Assembly: GCA_963788225.1 (NCBI GenBank)
Contig: CAWBGI010000006.1
Location: 186,001 to 250,000 of the forward strand
From: Sulfotelmatobacter sp963788225
GTDB taxonomy: Bacteria; Acidobacteriota; Terriglobia; Terriglobales; Acidobacteriaceae
Direction of reading: 5' to 3'
Length of the DNA: 64,000 nt
Of this stretch, positions 60,118 through 64,000 are shown piece by piece. Each line of letters starts with the position of its first letter. The stretch's first letter is position 1. The translations under genes were made by a program, and so were the position numbers. The notes under the pieces were generated by a model. That model did not search any database. It was not told the DNA's origin and was given only the letters and a program-made list of their open reading frames with translations.

Positions 60118-60774
60118 ATGGATCAGCGCAAGCGGTCTGCTCAAAGCCCGGCCAAAACGACCGGGGCTAGAGTGCGTGCCGTAGTCCTGATCGGCTTCAT
60201 GGGCGCCGGCAAGACCAGTGTGGGCCGGGCTCTAAGCGAACACCTGGGCTGGAGGTTCGAGGATCTCGACGAGCGGATTGAACGGCGGGAGCGGCAGAAG
60301 GTGCCGGAAATCTTTCGCGACTCGGGAGAACCGGCGTTTCGCCAGGCCGAACATGCGGCTTTGCGGGAATTGCTCGGCGAGTTGAACGCGGGAGAAGAGA
60401 GAGTGGTTGCCCTGGGCGGCGGCGCTTTTGCGCAGAATGAAAATGTCAGGCTGATCGAGCGCGCAGGCGTTCCTACGGTGTTTCTGGACGCCAGCGTGGA
60501 AGAACTATGGCATCGTTGCCAGGAACAGGCCATGCGGCAAGGAATTGAGCGCCCGCTACTGCGGAATGTGGAGAGTTTTCGCGAGCTTTATCAGGTGCGG
60601 CGGCCGCATTACCTGAAAGCGTCATTGTGGCAGGATACCGGCGGGAAGACTGTGGCGGAGATTTCGGCAGAGGTGGTTCAAGCCCTGGGCCTGGGTTTAA
60701 GGACTAAAGCCCGAAGCAGTGGAGCCTCCAGAGTTGAGGCTCGAAGCCGCGGAAGACGAGGAGAGAAGCAGTGA
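60118..60774 (+). CDS. aroK: Shikimate kinase with basic C-terminal tail
   Basis: 218 residues. P-loop LIGFMGAGKTSVGRAL, the Asp of FEDLDERIE, the RxxE-like FRQAEHAALREL and GGGAF are as in AroK. It phosphorylates shikimate in the aromatic pathway. About 35 residues at the end (LRTKARSSGASRVEARSRGR and on) are Arg/Ser-rich and beyond the normal end; they look like read-through into former intergenic DNA. The stop overlaps the next gene as GTGA. Confidence 0.92.
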   Translation: MDQRKRSAQSPAKTTGARVRAVVLIGFMGAGKTSVGRALSEHLGWRFEDLDERIERRERQKVPEIFRDSGEPAFRQAEHAALRELLGELNAGEERVVALGGGAFAQNENVRLIERAGVPTVFLDASVEELWHRCQEQAMRQGIERPLLRNVESFRELYQVRRPHYLKASLWQDTGGKTVAEISAEVVQALGLGLRTKARSSGASRVEARSRGRRGEKQ

Positions 60775-61529
60775 ATCTGACGGTGCGCGTGCGATGGGGA
60801 ATGCTGCTGGTGCTGGGGTGGGCTTGTTTGTTGTACGCCGGTGACAAAAACAAAGACAAGGACAAGAAGGACAAGCCGAAGGGCGCGCACCAGGTGGATT
60901 CCGGAACGTACGGCGTCTTCGTCAGGGGCCAGCGCGTGGCTACTGAAACGTTCAACGTGGAACAGGACAGCGGCATCAGCGTGGTGAAATCGCAATTAAA
61001 GGAAACCAGCGGCGGGACCGCGGGTCAAACTTCGGATCTGCGGATGACCAGCAGCGGAGAGCTGGTGCGGTACGAATGGAGCGACGGCAGCGGCTCGCTG
61101 GTGGTGATGCCGAACAATGATTTCCTGCTGGAAAAGATCACGACCGCGGCATCCTCGAAGCCTGCCGAGCAGCCGTTCCTGATGCCCAGCACGTCGGCGA
61201 TCCTGGACAATAATTTTTTTATCCACCGCGAGGTGCTGGCCTGGCGTTACCTGGCGGCCGATTGTCACACCGAGGCTGGTGGCCTGAAGTGCCAGCAGGG
61301 CCCGGTGGAGTTCGGCGTGCTCGTACCACAAGATCGAACTTCGATGCGGGTGCGCATGGAACTGGTGGGAAGAGAAAAAGTCACCATCCGCGGGACCGAG
61401 CGAGAACTTTTGCGGTTGAACTTGAAGGGCGAACAGTTCTCCTGGGCTCTTTGGGTGGATGACAAGGACCAGTTCAAGCTGGTGCGAGTGCTGATCGCCG
61501 ACGCGAGCACTGAAGTCGTGCGGGACTAG
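60771..61529 (+). CDS. Secreted protein of unknown function
   Basis: 252 residues from a GTG that overlaps aroK by 4 bases. A signal peptide (GMLLVLGWACLLYAG) leads to a Lys/Asp-rich stretch (DKNKDKDKKDKPKG) and a beta-rich domain with GTYGVFVRGQRVATETF, vaguely like DUF3108/DUF6134 proteins of the periplasm. The Cys at about 19 could even be a lipobox (GWAC), which would make it a lipoprotein. Function unknown. Confidence 0.72.
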   Translation: MNLTVRVRWGMLLVLGWACLLYAGDKNKDKDKKDKPKGAHQVDSGTYGVFVRGQRVATETFNVEQDSGISVVKSQLKETSGGTAGQTSDLRMTSSGELVRYEWSDGSGSLVVMPNNDFLLEKITTAASSKPAEQPFLMPSTSAILDNNFFIHREVLAWRYLAADCHTEAGGLKCQQGPVEFGVLVPQDRTSMRVRMELVGREKVTIRGTERELLRLNLKGEQFSWALWVDDKDQFKLVRVLIADASTEVVRD

Positions 61530-61566
61530 CGGGGACGCGGCAATGGTGCGACACTGGATGAAGAGC

Positions 61567-61676
61567 TAGTTTCCTGTTTCTGGTTTCTAGTTCCGAGTTT
61601 CGGGTTTCGACTCACGGCTTTCGAACGTTGCTGTATGCTCTACGGCCTGGAATCTGGAGACCGGAAACTCGAAACT
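61567..61676. repeat. Intergenic inverted repeat of gtttc/gaaac units
   Basis: The left half (61567-61610) repeats ttctagtt/gtttc units and the right half (61648-61676) has the complementary ggaaactc/gaaact units. It lies between the secreted-protein gene and the AI-2E gene, both rightward, so it may end the first transcript. Confidence 0.5.
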
Positions 61677-61690
61677 GACTTTGGGGCGCC

Positions 61691-62773
61691 ATGCCGGTAA
61701 CTGATGGACGTACGGCGCGGGTTCTGATCACGGTGCTGCTGTTCGCGCTGGGGTTGGGGTTTCTTTACGTGGCGCGGGAGACCCTCATCGCTTTCCTGTT
61801 CGCCATTTTCTTTGCCTACCTCGTAAGCCCTGCGGTGTCTTATCTGGAAAAACTTTTACACGGGCGGGGCCGCGCCATTGCTGTGATTTATCTGTTGCTG
61901 CTGGGACTCCTGGTACTCTTTTTCGTTTCCATGGGACCGCGGGTCGGGCGCGAAGGCGCGCGGTTGGTGAAATCGCTGCCAGCCATGGATCAGCTAAGCT
62001 CCGGGCAGATTGCTGAGCAACTGGGTGAGGAGCATGGCTGGAACACCAGAGTCGTGGAGTTGCTTCGGGATTACCTCGCCAGTCACAGCGACGAGATCGT
62101 CAAACTGGCGCAGAATGTGGGACTGCATGTGGCGGATGTGGCGAAGCAAGCGTGGTTGCTGGTGGTGGTCCCGCTGCTGTCAATTTTCTTCCTGAAGGAT
62201 GGCCGCGCCTTCAGCGAAATCGCGCTGGACCTGGTGCAGTCGCGGTTGCAGCGCGAACTCCTGCAGGGCGTGCTCAGCGACCTGAACCAGATGCTGGTTC
62301 ACTTCATCCGGGCGCAACTTACGTTGGCGGCGTTAACGTTCGTCATGTATTCGGCGGTTCTCGCCATGATGCAAGTGCAGAATGCGCTGGTGCTGGGAAC
62401 GGTGGGCGGGCTGCTGGAGTTTATTCCAGTGTTGGGTCCGCTCGCAGCAGCGGTCATTATCGTCGGCGTCGCCTTGCTGATGGGATACAAGCACTGGCTC
62501 ATTCTGATCATTTTTCTCGGCGTCTGGCGGCTGATTCAGGATTACGTGTCACAACCGCGCATCATGGGCCGCAGCATGGAACTGCATCCCCTGGCTGCTA
62601 TTTTTGGCGTGATGGCGGGCGGCGAAGTGGCCGGCATTCTGGGCATCTTTCTTTCTATTCCCGTAATGGCGGGCTTGCGGATTGTCTTCCGCCGCTGGCG
62701 GCTGTATGCGCAGAAAAGAAAATTCGGCCCGCTTAATGAGTATGTACGGGATAGCCAGGTCTTAGAGAAGTAG
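61691..62773 (+). CDS. AI-2E family (PerM/YdiK-like) membrane permease
   Basis: 360 residues and about eight transmembrane helices. The N-terminal AFLFAIFFAYLVSPAVSYLE and the C-terminal LEFIPVLGPLAAAVIIVG with SMELHPLAAIFGVMAGGEVA and GILGIFLSIPVMAGLRIV are typical of the family. Members export small molecules or ions; the substrate is not known. ATG 61691 is the first good start. Confidence 0.9.
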   Translation: MPVTDGRTARVLITVLLFALGLGFLYVARETLIAFLFAIFFAYLVSPAVSYLEKLLHGRGRAIAVIYLLLLGLLVLFFVSMGPRVGREGARLVKSLPAMDQLSSGQIAEQLGEEHGWNTRVVELLRDYLASHSDEIVKLAQNVGLHVADVAKQAWLLVVVPLLSIFFLKDGRAFSEIALDLVQSRLQRELLQGVLSDLNQMLVHFIRAQLTLAALTFVMYSAVLAMMQVQNALVLGTVGGLLEFIPVLGPLAAAVIIVGVALLMGYKHWLILIIFLGVWRLIQDYVSQPRIMGRSMELHPLAAIFGVMAGGEVAGILGIFLSIPVMAGLRIVFRRWRLYAQKRKFGPLNEYVRDSQVLEK

Positions 62774-62775
62774 GG

Positions 62776-62835
62776 CAGTTCTCAGTTTCTAGTTCTCAGT
62801 TCTCAGTTCTCAGTTTCTAGCTTTCAGTTTTCGAG
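62776..62835. repeat. Heptamer tandem repeat (agttctc)
   Basis: About six copies of agttctc or close variants (agtttct, agctttc) run in tandem in the 100-bp gap between the convergent AI-2E and galT genes. It may be slippage-prone. The same kind of short-unit repeat occurs at 61.6 kb. Confidence 0.65.
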
Positions 62836-62873
62836 CCTTCCTTCCGGATTCCTGAATTCCTATTTCCATTCGT

Positions 62874-63905
62874 TCAAACCGTCGCTGCGCCTGCCCCGGC
62901 GGCTTTCTCCGCCTTTATATTGCGGAGAAATTCGGCGGCGGCCTCGGGCAGAACCGTGTTGATGAACATGCCTGAGCCCAGCTCGAATCCCGCGACGCGC
63001 GTTAGGCGCGGAATCACGCTGACATACCAGTGAAAGTGCCGGGCGCCGACATAATCTGACGGGCCGCTGCGGACGGTGAAATTCAGGTCGGGATTCTCGA
63101 GTCCCACATAAATCTTGGCCAGCAGGGTCCGCAAAACCCGGGCCAGGTCTGAGGTTTCGGCGGCCGTGATCTCGCCGAAGCTGGCCATGTGGCGCAAAGG
63201 AAAGATATGAGTAGCGAAGGGCGTGGCCGCGGCGAAGACCTCCATGGCAACGAAAAACTCGCTCTTGAGGACGATGCGCGTCTGGTCCTCGACTTCGCGC
63301 TCCACCATGTGGCAAAACATGCATTCGCCAACGTCGTCGTAGTGGCGCAGGGCCTCCAGCAGGCGATGGCGGACCTGGCTGGGGATCACCGGCGTCGCGA
63401 TGATCTGTGAGTGTGCATGCTGCAAACTGGCTCCGGCGTCGGCGCCGTGGTTCTTGAAGATGGTGACGTGGTTGATGCGGTGGTCGATGCTGAGCGCGTT
63501 ATAACGTTCCTTGTAGACGCCGAGGATGTTGGCGACGTGGGCATCCGGAAGCAGCGCCATGCAGGCAGAGTGGTCCGGGCTGTCAATGATAACTTCGTGA
63601 AAACCGAAGCCATTCACACGGCGCCGCAGGTGCTGCAGATTGCGAGTGGGCTGGGCGGTACTGTCGAGCGCGGCGAATTTATTGGGGATGACGCGCACAG
63701 CCCAGGGGTCGCTGGTGCACTTAGGGAAACGCATGACTTCGGGCGGAGTCTTATTCTCGTTACCGGGGCAGAATGGGCAGGTCTCAACGAAAGATGGCAC
63801 GGCCTGCTTGAGGCGATGTGTGGCTAACTCCTCAGGACGTTTGGCGCGCTCGGTGGCGATAATGACCCATTCTTTGGTAAAGAAATTCTGGCGCAACTCC
63901 GGCAT
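62874..63905 (-). CDS. galT: Galactose-1-phosphate uridylyltransferase
   Basis: 343 residues. CPFCPGNE gives a zinc site, and the active-site HAHSQIIATP (His-x-His-x-Gln) takes the UMP. A second zinc/structural region CMFCHMVEREVED and the late ARHFHWYVSVIPRL are in place. It moves UMP between glucose and galactose phosphates. ATG 63905 is preceded by tggagg at a good distance. The remaining 95 bases to the window edge hold no gene I can support. Confidence 0.94.
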   Translation of the reverse strand: MPELRQNFFTKEWVIIATERAKRPEELATHRLKQAVPSFVETCPFCPGNENKTPPEVMRFPKCTSDPWAVRVIPNKFAALDSTAQPTRNLQHLRRRVNGFGFHEVIIDSPDHSACMALLPDAHVANILGVYKERYNALSIDHRINHVTIFKNHGADAGASLQHAHSQIIATPVIPSQVRHRLLEALRHYDDVGECMFCHMVEREVEDQTRIVLKSEFFVAMEVFAAATPFATHIFPLRHMASFGEITAAETSDLARVLRTLLAKIYVGLENPDLNFTVRSGPSDYVGARHFHWYVSVIPRLTRVAGFELGSGMFINTVLPEAAAEFLRNIKAEKAAGAGAATV

Positions 63906-64000
63906 GGAAAGCCTCCAGGTTGGTCTATCGGCAGGAAGAGCGGGGCGGTGCAGTGACGGAAGACTTGCGGCTTTCGGGCAGGCGGCGTGATAGCGCCCGT

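Noticed and set aside
63906..64000. Short open frames at the right edge
   Set aside because: They are continuations of antisense frames over galT without features; the edge is too short to judge.

Overview
The window is a GC-rich bacterial chromosome segment, most likely from Acidobacteriota (inference). The diderm outer-membrane genes (BamA/TamB type), a kumamolisin-type S53 peptidase, a GloVer-repeat secreted protein family, a very large PEGA-type Ser/Thr kinase and a TonB with the GGVPGG linker all fit that phylum. Codon use and base composition look even, except for an AT-richer patch near 44.0-45.2 kb.

Layout. 1-9 kb: the tail of a NuoN-like subunit, then a leftward operon bamA-like > surA-like > tamB > pcm, in which the first three genes overlap by 1-4 bases. 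9-15.6 kb: a ThiF/MoeB-type E1-like enzyme, an S53 peptidase, a small RsbRD-like protein, a tonB gene broken by two single-base shifts, and a six-repeat ribosomal protein S1. 15.6-42.7 kb: one type VI secretion (T6SS) superlocus. A leftward operon (membrane FHA protein > VWA protein > 1620-residue kinase with TPR-like, PEGA and glycan-binding-like parts) diverges from a rightward cassette that encodes a ubiquitin-like pathway: E1-like enzyme, a membrane protein with two cross-brace zinc modules, an 86-residue ubiquitin-like protein ending in Gly, and an E2 with an intact HPN...Cys active site. The T6SS operon follows at once: tssB, tssC, two hcp, a gp25/tssE that appears to start at ATC, tssF, tssG (with a PASTA-like domain), tssK, clpV and a periplasmic/membrane DUF1080-FHA protein. 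A convergent vgrG operon carries a spike-extension protein and two distantly paralogous unknown proteins that are effector/immunity/adaptor candidates. No tssJ, tssL, tssM or tssA and no phosphatase is visible.

43-64 kb: tRNA-Gln(CUG), an isochorismatase-fold hydrolase, an AT-rich orphan, a P-loop kinase-like protein, a PPOX-fold protein, the glycolytic run gap-pgk-(macro domain)-tpiA, three GloVer-repeat secreted proteins split by an IS5-family element whose 4-bp target duplication includes a stop codon, an MFS transporter, an ECF sigma/anti-sigma/DUF4097 module, shikimate kinase, a lipo/secreted protein, an AI-2E-type permease and galT. Several gene borders carry hairpin or short tandem repeats, including an 82-bp cloverleaf-like element between gap and pgk.

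The main point is that phospho-threonine signalling (kinase plus two FHA proteins) and a complete-looking ubiquitin-like conjugation set are welded to a T6SS that lacks the usual membrane complex. That combination is the candidate undescribed system.
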